From the NCBI RefSeq assembly GCF_009765355.1, contig NZ_VTHK01000018.1, positions 55,945 to 119,944 of the forward strand: DNA of 64,000 nt, read 5' to 3'. This document shows, piece by piece, positions 7,971 to 15,733 of this stretch (position 1 is its first letter; each line of letters begins with the position of its first letter). This stretch comes from Amycolatopsis anabasis (GTDB lineage Bacteria > Actinomycetota > Actinomycetes > Mycobacteriales > Pseudonocardiaceae). The position numbers and the translations under genes were made by a program. The notes beneath the pieces are model-generated. The model saw nothing but the letters and a program-made list of their open reading frames with translations, searched no databases and was not told where the DNA came from.

Positions 7971-8816
7971 GTGGCCGACTCACCCAGCTCGCCGCCGAGC
8001 GCGCCGATCGATCCCGCCCCCGCGGCGACCCGGGTCGCGGCATTCTTCGATCTCGACAAGACGATCATCGCCTCCTCCAGCGCCCTCGCGTTCAGCCGCC
8101 CCCTGCTCCGGCAAGGCCTGATCAACCGCCGCGCCGCGTTGAAGAGCGCGTATGCGCAACTGGTCTTCTCGCTGTCCGGCGCCGACGCGAGCAAGACCGA
8201 GCGGATGCGCGCCGAGATCTCGGCGCTCTGCGCGGGCTGGGACGTCGCCCAGATCCGCGCGGTGGTCAACGAAACCCTGCACGACGTGGTCGATCCGCTC
8301 GTGTACGCCGAAGCCGCCGAACTCATCAGCCGGCACCAGGCCGAAGGGCACGACGTGGTCGTGCTTTCCGCGACCGGCGAAGAAGTCGTGGCGCCGATCG
8401 CCGAGATGCTCGGCGCCACCCGCAGCGTCGCGACGCGGATGGAAATCGTCGACGGCCGTTATTCCGGCCAAGTCGACTTCTACTGCTACGGCGAGCAGAA
8501 AGCGGTCGCCGCCCGCCGCCTCGCCGCCGAATACGGGTACGACCTGGCAAGTTGCCACGCCTATACGGATTCGAGTACGGACATTCCGTTACTGGAGGCC
8601 GTCGGCCATCCCCATGTGGTGAACCCGGACCGGGCACTGCGCAAACTCGCCGCCGAACGGGACTGGCCGGTGCTCGCGTTCTCCAATCCCGTGTCGCTGC
8701 GCAACCGGATCACCGGCCCGTCCGCCGCGGCGGCCGTCGCGCTCGGGGTGGGCGTCGGCGCGGTCGCCGCGGGTGTCACCTGGTACGGCCTGTCCCGCCG
8801 GAAACGGGAGAAGTAA
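7971..8816 (+). CDS. HAD-IB family phosphatase, membrane-anchored (Rv3661 type)
   Basis: A 281-residue protein of the SerB-like HAD-IB subfamily. HAD motif 1 is FFDLDKT (Asp27 and Asp29 as nucleophile and acid/base), motif 2 VVVLSATGEE, and the C-terminal motif TDSSTDIPLLE supplies the metal-binding acids. The protein ends in a hydrophobic segment (AAAAVALGVGVGAVAAGVTWYGL) and a basic tail, suggesting a tail anchor. The substrate is unknown; HAD-IB members hydrolyse phosphoserine, phosphoethanolamine or lysophospholipid-type monoesters. GTG 7971 lies six bases after TATCCT and looks leaderless. It stands alone between the 6C RNA and the Ms1-like RNA. Confidence 0.85.
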   Translation: MADSPSSPPSAPIDPAPAATRVAAFFDLDKTIIASSSALAFSRPLLRQGLINRRAALKSAYAQLVFSLSGADASKTERMRAEISALCAGWDVAQIRAVVNETLHDVVDPLVYAEAAELISRHQAEGHDVVVLSATGEEVVAPIAEMLGATRSVATRMEIVDGRYSGQVDFYCYGEQKAVAARRLAAEYGYDLASCHAYTDSSTDIPLLEAVGHPHVVNPDRALRKLAAERDWPVLAFSNPVSLRNRITGPSAAAAVALGVGVGAVAAGVTWYGLSRRKREK

Positions 8817-9018
8817 CCCGTTCCGGCGAGCAGGTCGCAGCTCGCAAATTGCGCTGGGATCAAGCGGATTCGTCGCCCCCTGTGCGTGCCGGACCCGGTA
8901 GCCACCCACACGGCGGTACCCCCGCGAACCACCACCCTCCGGGCACCTTGCCGCAGGTCGCGGAGGGTGCGCGCGCTCACTAAATCGAGCCTCTGTAACG
9001 GTGCACCCGTCCGCGCCC

Positions 9019-9047
9019 TTGTAGTGACGGCCGTCACTGGGTAGAAA
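9019..9047 (+). promoter_or_regulatory. promoter of the Ms1-like RNA with an embedded palindrome
   Basis: TTGTAG (9019-9024) and TAGAAA (9042-9047) are spaced by 17 bases, a plausible sigma-A promoter. A perfect 16-bp palindrome, AGTGACGGCCGTCACT at 9023-9038, fills the spacer, a typical position for a repressor or a MerR-like activator site. Confidence 0.5.
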
Positions 9048-9054
9048 GTAGGTG

Positions 9055-9307
9055 CGGACATCTTGATGGCCAGGGAGTAGGCGAAGAGAAGCCTTCATCC
9101 ACCCCATGAGATCTCCGTGCGCGGACTCCGGGCACCCACGCGCAGCACGCCGCGGGAGGCTTGTCGTCTAGGGACTGCGTACCGGGACGCCGGACGCCGA
9201 GTCCAGGTAGGTACGACTGGAGTTGCACGCTTGGTCACCCGAGCAGTCCGCGCGAGCGGGCCCCTGTTCAGTTGGCATACGCCAACTTCCCAGGGGCCCG
9301 TTTTGTT
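9055..9307 (+). ncRNA. Ms1-like RNA polymerase-binding RNA (MTS2823 family)
   Basis: No open frame of quality occupies 8817-9662, yet there is a strong promoter near 9040 and a strong intrinsic terminator at 9257-9304. The gap lies directly downstream of the Rv3661-type HAD gene, the location of MTS2823/Ms1 in M. tuberculosis. Ms1 is an abundant stationary-phase RNA of about 300 nt that binds RNA polymerase core lacking sigma; about 250 nt is predicted here. Identification rests on synteny, size and terminator, not on sequence alignment. The 5' end is approximate. Confidence 0.65.
9257..9304 (+). terminator. intrinsic terminator of the Ms1-like RNA
   Basis: A 10-bp GC stem (CGGGCCCCTG 9257-9266, CAGGGGCCCG 9291-9300) encloses a second 6-bp hairpin (GTTGGC 9271-9276, GCCAAC 9281-9286) and is followed by TTTTGTT. 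From here to 9530 the sequence is unusually G-rich on the plus strand with no gene. Confidence 0.85.
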
Positions 9308-9535
9308 GTGGGGGGCGACCCCCCACACCCCCACGTTCCGAGTTCCTTGCGTTGGTAGGGCTGGGCGCGTGGGGTTTGGACCAACGCCGGTTGGGGCTTC
9401 GGGTGGCTGGGGCCGGTTGGGTTGAGGATTTGTTGGGGTGGGGCCGCGTGTTGCGGGGGCAAGGCGGAACCTGGGCTGGTGTAACGATTTCGGGGTGGGG
9501 GTTGCGGTGGGTACTCCGAACGGCACAGTGGGTCG

Positions 9536-9564
9536 TTGACCTGGGGGGAATCGGTTAGTAGCTT
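9536..9564 (+). promoter_or_regulatory. sigma-A-type promoter of the nagZ operon
   Basis: TTGACC (9536-9541) and TAGCTT (9559-9564) are 17 bases apart. The expected start near 9571 leaves a leader of about 90 nt before nagZ. GTCGTTGAC at 9532-9540, overlapping the -35, differs by one base from the half-site of the dyad found upstream of murR. Confidence 0.6.
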
Positions 9565-9662
9565 CCCGGTGCCGGTCGATTCGGGTGAGGATATTTCGGA
9601 TCGCCGGGGTGGTTCTTCGGCGTGGCGCGGTGGCGTCGCGCGACCCGACTAGGGAGGCTGTC

Positions 9663-11489
9663 GTGACCGTTCGGCATGCGCGCACCCGGAGGTTCCATGC
9701 ACTCGCGGCGTCGTGCGCCGGACTGCTCGCCCTTTCCGGCATCTCCGCCGCGAGCCCGGCCGCCGCGATGAGCGCCGAGCAGCAGGCCGAGCTCGAATCC
9801 TCGGCATGGGCCCGGCAAGCGTTGCGCGGAATGACACTCGAGCAGAAGGTCGGGCAGCTCTTCGTCGCCGACGTCTGGGGGAAGTCCGCGACCGAGGTCA
9901 ACGACGGCAACCAGAAGAAGTACGGCGTCGGCACGGCCGCCGAGGTCGTCAAGAAGTACGGGGTCGGCGGCGTCATCTACTTCAACAACCCGGGCACCGA
10001 CAACGTCGACGATCCCGTGCAGCTCGCCCGGTTCTCGAACGGGTTGCAACGCGCCGCGCTGGGCTCCGGCACCCATCTGCCGCTGATCATCTCCACCGAT
10101 CAGGAAGGCGGCCGGGTCACCCGCATCGGTGCCCCGGCGACCGAATACCCCAGCAACATGGCGATCGGGGCGGGGCGCAGCACCGAGGACGCGCGCACCC
10201 TCGCCGGGATCAACGGCCGGGAACTGCGCGCCATGGGCATCGCCCAGGACTTCGCACCGGACGCCGACGTGAACTCCAACCCCCTCAACCCGGTCATCGG
10301 ATCGCGTTCGTTCTCCTCGGATCCCGCGCTGACCGGGCAACTGGTGGCCGCCGAGGTCAACGGGTACCAGCGTGCCGGCAGGGCGACCGAGACGGTTTCC
10401 TCTTCCGCCAAGCACTTCCCCGGCCACGGCGACGCGGCCACCGACAGCCACACCGGCCTGCCGGTGATTAACCGGTCCGCGGAGCAGTGGCGGGCGATCG
10501 ATCTGCCGCCCTTCAAGGCGGCCATCGACGCCGGCATCGACTCGATCATGACCGCGCACATCACCGTGCCCAGCCTGGATCCCTCCGGCAACCCGGCCAC
10601 GCTGTCCAAACCGATCATGACCGGTTTGCTGCGCGACGAGCTGAAGTACGACGGCGTGGTCGTCACCGATTCGCTGCAGATGGAAGGGGTGCGCAAGCTG
10701 CACCCCGACTCGGAAATCCCCGTGCTGGCCATCGAAGCGGGCGTGGACCAGATGCTGATGCCGCCCGATCTCGGCGTCGCGATCAAGGGCGTGCTGGACG
10801 CCGTGCGCGGCGGCCGGATCACCGAGCAGCGCATCGACCAGAGCGTGCAGCGCATCCTCAAACTGAAGTGGAAACGCGGAATCCTGGCCAAACCGTTCGC
10901 CGACGAGCACGCCGTGGCGCGGAAGGTCGGCACCCGGGAGAACCTCGCGAAGATCCAGGCCATCACCGACCGCACCACGACCGCGCTGCGCAACGACGCG
11001 GGCCTGCTGCCGCTGAAGAACCCGGGCAAGGTCCTGGTCACCGGCTGGAACCGGCCGGAATACCCCGGCTACCCGGCGGAACCGGTCGCCGCGCTCGCCA
11101 AGGCGCTCGGGGCGACCGCGCTGTCCACCGGCACCGCCCCGAACGCGGCGAAGATCGACGCGGCGGTCGCGGCGGCGAAGAACGCCGACACCGTGGTCGT
11201 GCTGACCAACGGCCTGCGCACCAGCGCCGCCCAGCGCGACCTGGTCTCCGCCTTGCAGGGCACCGGAAAACCGGTCATCGCGGTGACGGTCCAGGAACCG
11301 TACGATCCCGGTTACGCGGACGTGCCGACCTGGCTGGCCACCTACGACTGGCGGGACGTGACCATGAATTCCCTGGCCAAGGTGCTTCGGGGCGAGCTGG
11401 CGCCGCGGGGCAAGCTGCCGGTCGACATCCCCACCGGCGCCGATCCCGGCAAGGTCCTGTTCCGCTTCGGCCACGGGCTGAGCTGGTGA
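9663..11489 (+). CDS. nagZ: Secreted beta-N-acetylglucosaminidase NagZ (GH3)
   Basis: A 608-residue exported GH3 enzyme. Residues 1-33 form a signal peptide (RRFHALAASCAGLLALSG... ASPAAA). The catalytic domain carries the NagZ signature KHFPGHG (250-256), with the His-containing loop used as acid/base in this subfamily, and the nucleophile Asp336 in VVTDSLQMEG. A C-terminal GH3_C-like domain follows (about 440-608), as in B. subtilis NagZ (YbbD). It removes terminal GlcNAc from muropeptides or from peptidoglycan turnover products outside the membrane. GTG 9663 has AGGGAGG five bases upstream. It heads the rescue operon and overlaps namZ by GTGA. Confidence 0.92.
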   Translation: MTVRHARTRRFHALAASCAGLLALSGISAASPAAAMSAEQQAELESSAWARQALRGMTLEQKVGQLFVADVWGKSATEVNDGNQKKYGVGTAAEVVKKYGVGGVIYFNNPGTDNVDDPVQLARFSNGLQRAALGSGTHLPLIISTDQEGGRVTRIGAPATEYPSNMAIGAGRSTEDARTLAGINGRELRAMGIAQDFAPDADVNSNPLNPVIGSRSFSSDPALTGQLVAAEVNGYQRAGRATETVSSSAKHFPGHGDAATDSHTGLPVINRSAEQWRAIDLPPFKAAIDAGIDSIMTAHITVPSLDPSGNPATLSKPIMTGLLRDELKYDGVVVTDSLQMEGVRKLHPDSEIPVLAIEAGVDQMLMPPDLGVAIKGVLDAVRGGRITEQRIDQSVQRILKLKWKRGILAKPFADEHAVARKVGTRENLAKIQAITDRTTTALRNDAGLLPLKNPGKVLVTGWNRPEYPGYPAEPVAALAKALGATALSTGTAPNAAKIDAAVAAAKNADTVVVLTNGLRTSAAQRDLVSALQGTGKPVIAVTVQEPYDPGYADVPTWLATYDWRDVTMNSLAKVLRGELAPRGKLPVDIPTGADPGKVLFRFGHGLSW

Positions 11490-12745
11490 CCGTCAACCGC
11501 CGCCGGTTCATCACCGCGGGCGCGCTGGCCACCCCGGCCCTGGCCGCGAGCTCGTCCCTGGCCGCCGCGGAAACCGAAGCGAACACGGGAATCGTGACGA
11601 CCGGCGCGGACGTGCTCGCCACGCGGGGCTGGCGCGCGCTCGCCGGGCGCAAGGTCGGCGTGCTGTCCAACCCGACCGGCGTGCTGGCGAACTCCGACCA
11701 CATCGTCGACTCGATGGTCGCGGCCGGGACCCGCCCGGTGGCCGCGTTCGGCCCGGAACACGGTTTCCGCGGCAGCGCGCAGGCCGGTGGGTCCGAAGGC
11801 GACTACACCGACCCGCGCACCGGCGTCCCGGTGTACGACGCGTACGGCGTGGACGCGACCAAGCTCGCCGGGATGTTCACCAAGGCCGGTGTGGACACCG
11901 TGGTGTTCGACATCGCCGATGTCGGCGCGCGCTTCTACACCTACATCTGGTCGATGTACACGGCGATGGTGGCCGCGGCGCGCACGGGCGCCGCGTTCGT
12001 GGTGCTGGACCGGCCGAACCCCTTGGGCGGCAAGGCTTCCGGGCCGACGCTGGATCCCGCGTTCGCGTCCGGGGTCGGCCGGAAGCCGATCGTGCAGCAG
12101 CACGGCATGACGGTCGGCGAGCTGGCGCGGTTCTTCGCCGCGGAGTTCCTGCCCGGCGAGGGGACCGCACTGGCCAAACTGGACGTGGTCGCCGTGCGCG
12201 GCTGGAAGCGGGACCGCTTCTTCGCGCAGACCGGGCTCGGCTGGACCCCGCCGAGCCCGAACATGCCCACCCCGGACACCGCGCTCGTCTACCCGGGAAC
12301 CGGGCTGTTCGAGGGCACGGTGTTCTCCGAGGGCCGGGGCACCACGCGCCCGTTCGAGATCATCGGCGCGCCCGGGCTGGACTGGCGGTGGCGGGAGAAA
12401 CTCGGCGAGGCCGGGCTGCCCGGCGCGCGGTTCCGGGAGACCTACTTCGTGCCCACCTTCGGCAAGTTCACCGGCCAGACCTGCGGCGGGGTGCAGCTGA
12501 CGATCACCGATCCCCGTTCCTTCGACGCGATCCGCACCGCGGTCGCGATGATCGTCACGGCGAAACGGTTGCACCCCACCATCTTCGGCTGGCGAACGGA
12601 CAACTTCATCGACAAGCTGTCCGGTTCGGACCGCCTGCGCACGATGGTCGACCGGGGCGCGGACGTCGACGAGATCGTCGGCGCCTGGCGGGGCGAGCTC
12701 GACGAATTCACCAGGAAGCGGCAGCGGTATCTGATCTACCGGTAG
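11486..12745 (+). CDS. namZ: Exo-beta-N-acetylmuramidase NamZ (DUF1343, GH171), Tat-exported
   Basis: A 419-residue DUF1343 protein. The N-terminus (NRRRFITAGALATPALAASSSLAAAE) is a twin-arginine signal, so the enzyme is probably exported folded. Conserved family blocks include GRKVGVLSNPTGV, FGPEHGFRG, VFDIADVGARFYTY, DRPNPLGG and GTGLFEGT. B. subtilis NamZ (YbbC) is the founding exo-beta-N-acetylmuramidase and works together with NagZ; the adjacent order here is the same. It would release MurNAc from the non-reducing ends of muropeptides left by NagZ. The GTG start overlaps the nagZ stop, so the two are translationally coupled. Confidence 0.88.
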   Translation: MTVNRRRFITAGALATPALAASSSLAAAETEANTGIVTTGADVLATRGWRALAGRKVGVLSNPTGVLANSDHIVDSMVAAGTRPVAAFGPEHGFRGSAQAGGSEGDYTDPRTGVPVYDAYGVDATKLAGMFTKAGVDTVVFDIADVGARFYTYIWSMYTAMVAAARTGAAFVVLDRPNPLGGKASGPTLDPAFASGVGRKPIVQQHGMTVGELARFFAAEFLPGEGTALAKLDVVAVRGWKRDRFFAQTGLGWTPPSPNMPTPDTALVYPGTGLFEGTVFSEGRGTTRPFEIIGAPGLDWRWREKLGEAGLPGARFRETYFVPTFGKFTGQTCGGVQLTITDPRSFDAIRTAVAMIVTAKRLHPTIFGWRTDNFIDKLSGSDRLRTMVDRGADVDEIVGAWRGELDEFTRKRQRYLIYR

Positions 12746-12757
12746 AGGCAGGGGACA

Positions 12758-14503
12758 ATGCGTGCTGGCAAGTGGGTGGTCGCGTTCGTCGTCGCGGTCA
12801 CGGCCCTGACCATTCCGGGAGCGAGCGCCATCGCCGAGCAGCAGGCCGCGACGGGCCGGTTCGACCGCCCGCGGCACGGGTTCGCGCCCGCGCACACGGT
12901 CCTGCGCGAGGGCGGCCCGGCCGAGGCCGGTCTCGACCCGGCGCCGATCGCCGCGGCGGAACGGTTCCTCACCGGCTGGACCGAACCGGACGCGAGCGGG
13001 CATCCGCACTTCTCCGGGGCGGTCGGCCTGCTCGCCCACGACGGCGTGATCGCGGCCCGGTTCGCCGCCGGTGGCGCGGTGCGTTACGCCGACGCCGCGG
13101 GCACCGAACTGCCCGCGGACCGGCAGGTGCCGATGCGCGCCGACACGATCTTCGACATCGCCTCGATCTCCAAGCTGTTCACCTCGATCGCGGTGCTGCA
13201 GCTCGTCGAGCGCGGCCAGGTCGCACTGGACGCGCCGGTCGTCGAGTACCTGCCCGAGTTCGGGGTGAACGGCAAGGGATCGATCACCGTCAAGCAACTG
13301 CTCACGCACGTGTCCGGCCTGGACGCGGATCCGATCCCGTCGCTGTGGGCGGGGTATCCGGACATCCCGTCGCGGCGCAAGGCCGTGCTCGACAGCCCGC
13401 TGAAGGACGCGCCGGGGACCACGTACCGGTACTCCGACATCAACCTGATGACGCTGGGCTTCCTGGTGGAGAAGCTGACCGGCGCCACCCTGGACGCGGT
13501 GGTGCGCGACCGGATCACCGGGCCGCTCGGCATGACCGACACCGGCTACAACCCGCCCGCGTCGAAGCTGGACCGGATCGCGGCGACGGAGTTCCAGTCG
13601 AACCCGCCGCGCGGCATGGTGCGCGGTCAGGTCCACGACGAGAACGCGTGGTCCCTCGGCGGGGTCTCCGGGCACGCCGGGGTCTTCTCCACCACCGGTG
13701 ACCTGGCGATCCTCGGCCAGGCCATCCTCAACGGAGGCGTCTACCGCGGGCAGCGGATCCTGCGCCCGGACACCGTGCGGACGATGCTGAAGAACTACAA
13801 CCAGGCGTTCCCCGGGGACGAGCACGGGCTGGGCTTCGAACTCGACCAGCCCTGGTACATGGGCGGGCTGGCCGCGCCGGGCTCGGCCGGGCACACCGGG
13901 TTCACCGGCACCTCGCTGGTGATCGACCCGAAGTCCCGGTCGATCGCGACCCTGTTCACCAACCGGGTGCACCCGACCCGCGGCTGGGGCACGATCAATC
14001 CGGCCCGGGAGGCCTGGGCGACCGCGCTGGCCCGTTCGCTGGCCGTCCTCCCGGTGCGCGGTCCGGACGCCTGGTTCAGCGATCTGGGCAATAACGGCAA
14101 GGCAACGCTCACGACTCCGCCGCTGCGTCCGCACGGGCGGATGCGCGTGACCTTCGACACCTTTATCGATACCGTCAGCAATGATCAACTTGTGCTCGAA
14201 TTCAGCACGGACGGTACGAATTGGACACCGGTACCGGTGCGGGTTTCCGGCCCGGGAGCGCCGCGCGGCGAGGTCTCCTCGCTCGCCGGCCACGGGCATC
14301 GGGCCTGGTGGCACGCCCGTGCCGAAGTGCCGGCATCCGCGCAGGTCAGCGTGCGCTGGCGATATTTCACCGACTCGTCCTACACCGGCCGGGGCGTCTC
14401 GGTGGATAGTGTCAGGATCACGGCGGATCATGACACATTGCTCGACGGAGAACACGCTGCGTCATCGTTCTCCGCGGCGGGCTGGCAGCTCCGCACTCGA
14501 TAG
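12758..14503 (+). CDS. Exported serine beta-lactamase-fold hydrolase (AmiE/YbbE-like, probable muramyl amidase)
   Basis: A 581-residue secreted protein with a signal peptide (about 1-26) and a class C beta-lactamase/S12 domain: SxxK at Ser136-Lys139 (SISK), YSD at 225-227 and HTG at 379-381. After residue 430 there is an extra beta-rich domain with Trp and aromatic residues that resembles a carbohydrate-binding jelly-roll. In B. subtilis the equivalent S12 protein AmiE (YbbE), encoded with NagZ and NamZ, is an N-acetylmuramyl-L-alanine amidase, which is the most likely role here. It follows namZ by 12 bases. Beta-lactamase or D,D-peptidase activity cannot be excluded. Confidence 0.82.
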   Translation: MRAGKWVVAFVVAVTALTIPGASAIAEQQAATGRFDRPRHGFAPAHTVLREGGPAEAGLDPAPIAAAERFLTGWTEPDASGHPHFSGAVGLLAHDGVIAARFAAGGAVRYADAAGTELPADRQVPMRADTIFDIASISKLFTSIAVLQLVERGQVALDAPVVEYLPEFGVNGKGSITVKQLLTHVSGLDADPIPSLWAGYPDIPSRRKAVLDSPLKDAPGTTYRYSDINLMTLGFLVEKLTGATLDAVVRDRITGPLGMTDTGYNPPASKLDRIAATEFQSNPPRGMVRGQVHDENAWSLGGVSGHAGVFSTTGDLAILGQAILNGGVYRGQRILRPDTVRTMLKNYNQAFPGDEHGLGFELDQPWYMGGLAAPGSAGHTGFTGTSLVIDPKSRSIATLFTNRVHPTRGWGTINPAREAWATALARSLAVLPVRGPDAWFSDLGNNGKATLTTPPLRPHGRMRVTFDTFIDTVSNDQLVLEFSTDGTNWTPVPVRVSGPGAPRGEVSSLAGHGHRAWWHARAEVPASAQVSVRWRYFTDSSYTGRGVSVDSVRITADHDTLLDGEHAASSFSAAGWQLRTR

Positions 14504-14543
14504 CAGCAGGCGCTTAGTTTCGGTTGCGACACTAAGTTGCCAA

Positions 14544-14569
14544 GTCGTTAACAAGTGCACGTTAACGAC
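14544..14569. promoter_or_regulatory. perfect dyad, candidate MurR operator
   Basis: GTCGTTAAC (14544-14552), eight bases, then GTTAACGAC (14561-14569). It lies between the hydrolase gene and murR, about 95 bases before the murR -10. RpiR/MurR-type regulators bind dyads of this kind; assignment to MurR is inference. Confidence 0.5.
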
Positions 14570-14636
14570 CTGGACCTTGTTGGCGACTTTCCGGGCAACT
14601 GAGTGATCGCAGCCTGGACGTGCAAACGCTGACGGG

Positions 14637-14667
14637 TTGCGCTCTGTTTGAAGGGTGTGGGTAGCCT
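14637..14667 (+). promoter_or_regulatory. murR promoter (leaderless type)
   Basis: TAGCCT at 14662-14667 fits TANNNT; eight bases later is the ATG at 14676. TTGCGC (14637-14642) could be the -35 with a 19-base spacer. The gap between the hydrolase stop (14503) and this promoter carries no gene. Confidence 0.5.
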
Positions 14668-14675
14668 TGTCTCAA

Positions 14676-15671
14676 ATGCCAACGGTTAGTAAGTTTCCCA
14701 CGGTCGCGGAGGTCGAATCCGTAGCCGTGTCAACACCGACCGACGCCGATACGACGCCGGCCCGGGACGCCGACGCCAGCCCCCTGGTCCGGATCCGTTC
14801 CCTCCTGCCCGGCCTCGCCCGCGCCGAACAGCGGGTCGCCAAGGTCGTCCTGGACGACCCGGCCTCCGTGGCCCGGCGCAGCATCACCGAGGTCGCGCTG
14901 GCCGCGAACACCAGCGAGACCACGGTGACCAGGTTCTGCAAGGCGGTGGGCGTGGGCGGCTATCCGCAGCTGCGCATCGCGCTCGCCGCCGACACCGCGC
15001 GGTCCGAGGCCCGCTCCAGCCGCAACCTCGGCGGCGAGATCGGCCACGACGACGACCTCGCCGCGGTGATCGGCAAGGTGAGCTTCGCCGACGCGCGCGC
15101 GGTCGAGGAAACCGCCGATCAGCTCGACGTCGCGACGTTACAGAAGGTAATCGACCTGGTGGCCTCGGCCGGGCGCGTCGACGTCTACGGCGTGGGCGCG
15201 AGCGCGTTCGTCGCCGCCGACCTCCAGCAGAAGCTGCACCGCATCGGCCGCGTCTCGTTCGCGTGGTCCGACACGCACATCATGCTGACCTCGGCCGCCG
15301 TCCTCGGCTCCGCCGACATCGCGTTCGGCATCTCGCACACCGGCGCGACCACGGACACCGTCGAGGCGCTGCGGGTGGCCCGCGAGCACGGCGCGACCAC
15401 GGTCGCGCTGACGAACTTCCCCCGTTCGCCGATCACCGAGGTCGCCGACTACGTGCTGACCACCGCGGCGCGGGAGACCACGTTCCGTTCCGGGGCGACC
15501 GCCAGCCGGATCGCGCAGCTGACCGTCATCGACTGCCTCTTCATCGGCGTCGCGCAGCGGCACATGGACACCGCCGTCAACGCGCTCGACGCGACGCGGG
15601 ACGCGGTCGGCTCGCACCGGCTCGGGGTCAGGCCGGACGGCAGAAGGCGTCCCAGGGACAACGGCAAATGA
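14676..15671 (+). CDS. murR: MurR/RpiR-family transcriptional regulator
   Basis: A 331-residue regulator with an N-terminal HTH_6 domain (about 45-115, ITEVALAANTSETTVTRFCKAVG) and a C-terminal SIS sugar-phosphate-binding domain (about 150-290, VYGVGASAFVAADLQQKLHRIG, FGISHTGATTDTVEAL). MurR in E. coli senses MurNAc-6-phosphate, the substrate of the next gene product, MurQ. ATG 14676 is preferred for its position eight bases after TAGCCT; a GTG at 14655 and GTG 14727 are alternatives. The stop overlaps an in-frame ATG of the murQ frame. It probably controls this cluster, most likely through the dyad at 14544-14569. Confidence 0.85.
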   Translation: MPTVSKFPTVAEVESVAVSTPTDADTTPARDADASPLVRIRSLLPGLARAEQRVAKVVLDDPASVARRSITEVALAANTSETTVTRFCKAVGVGGYPQLRIALAADTARSEARSSRNLGGEIGHDDDLAAVIGKVSFADARAVEETADQLDVATLQKVIDLVASAGRVDVYGVGASAFVAADLQQKLHRIGRVSFAWSDTHIMLTSAAVLGSADIAFGISHTGATTDTVEALRVAREHGATTVALTNFPRSPITEVADYVLTTAARETTFRSGATASRIAQLTVIDCLFIGVAQRHMDTAVNALDATRDAVGSHRLGVRPDGRRRPRDNGK

Positions 15672-15733
15672 CCGAGCCCCGGCGACACGATCGTGTCGCG
15701 CGCGAAGTCGCAGCAAGTACTGGAGTGAAGCGC

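Noticed and set aside
9055..9307. RNase P RNA or tmRNA for the RNA between the HAD and nagZ genes
   Set aside because: The conserved RNase P GAGGAAAGUCC and ACAGAAA segments and the tRNA-like ends of tmRNA are missing; synteny favours Ms1.
9555..11474. Long minus-strand frame opposite nagZ
   Set aside because: High-GC shadow frame rich in Arg, Gly and His with no family resemblance; the plus strand has NagZ motifs, signal peptide and ribosome site.
11342..14455. 1037-residue minus-strand frame opposite namZ and the S12 hydrolase
   Set aside because: A shadow frame produced by high GC; low-complexity Arg/Gly/Val/Gln composition and no motif.
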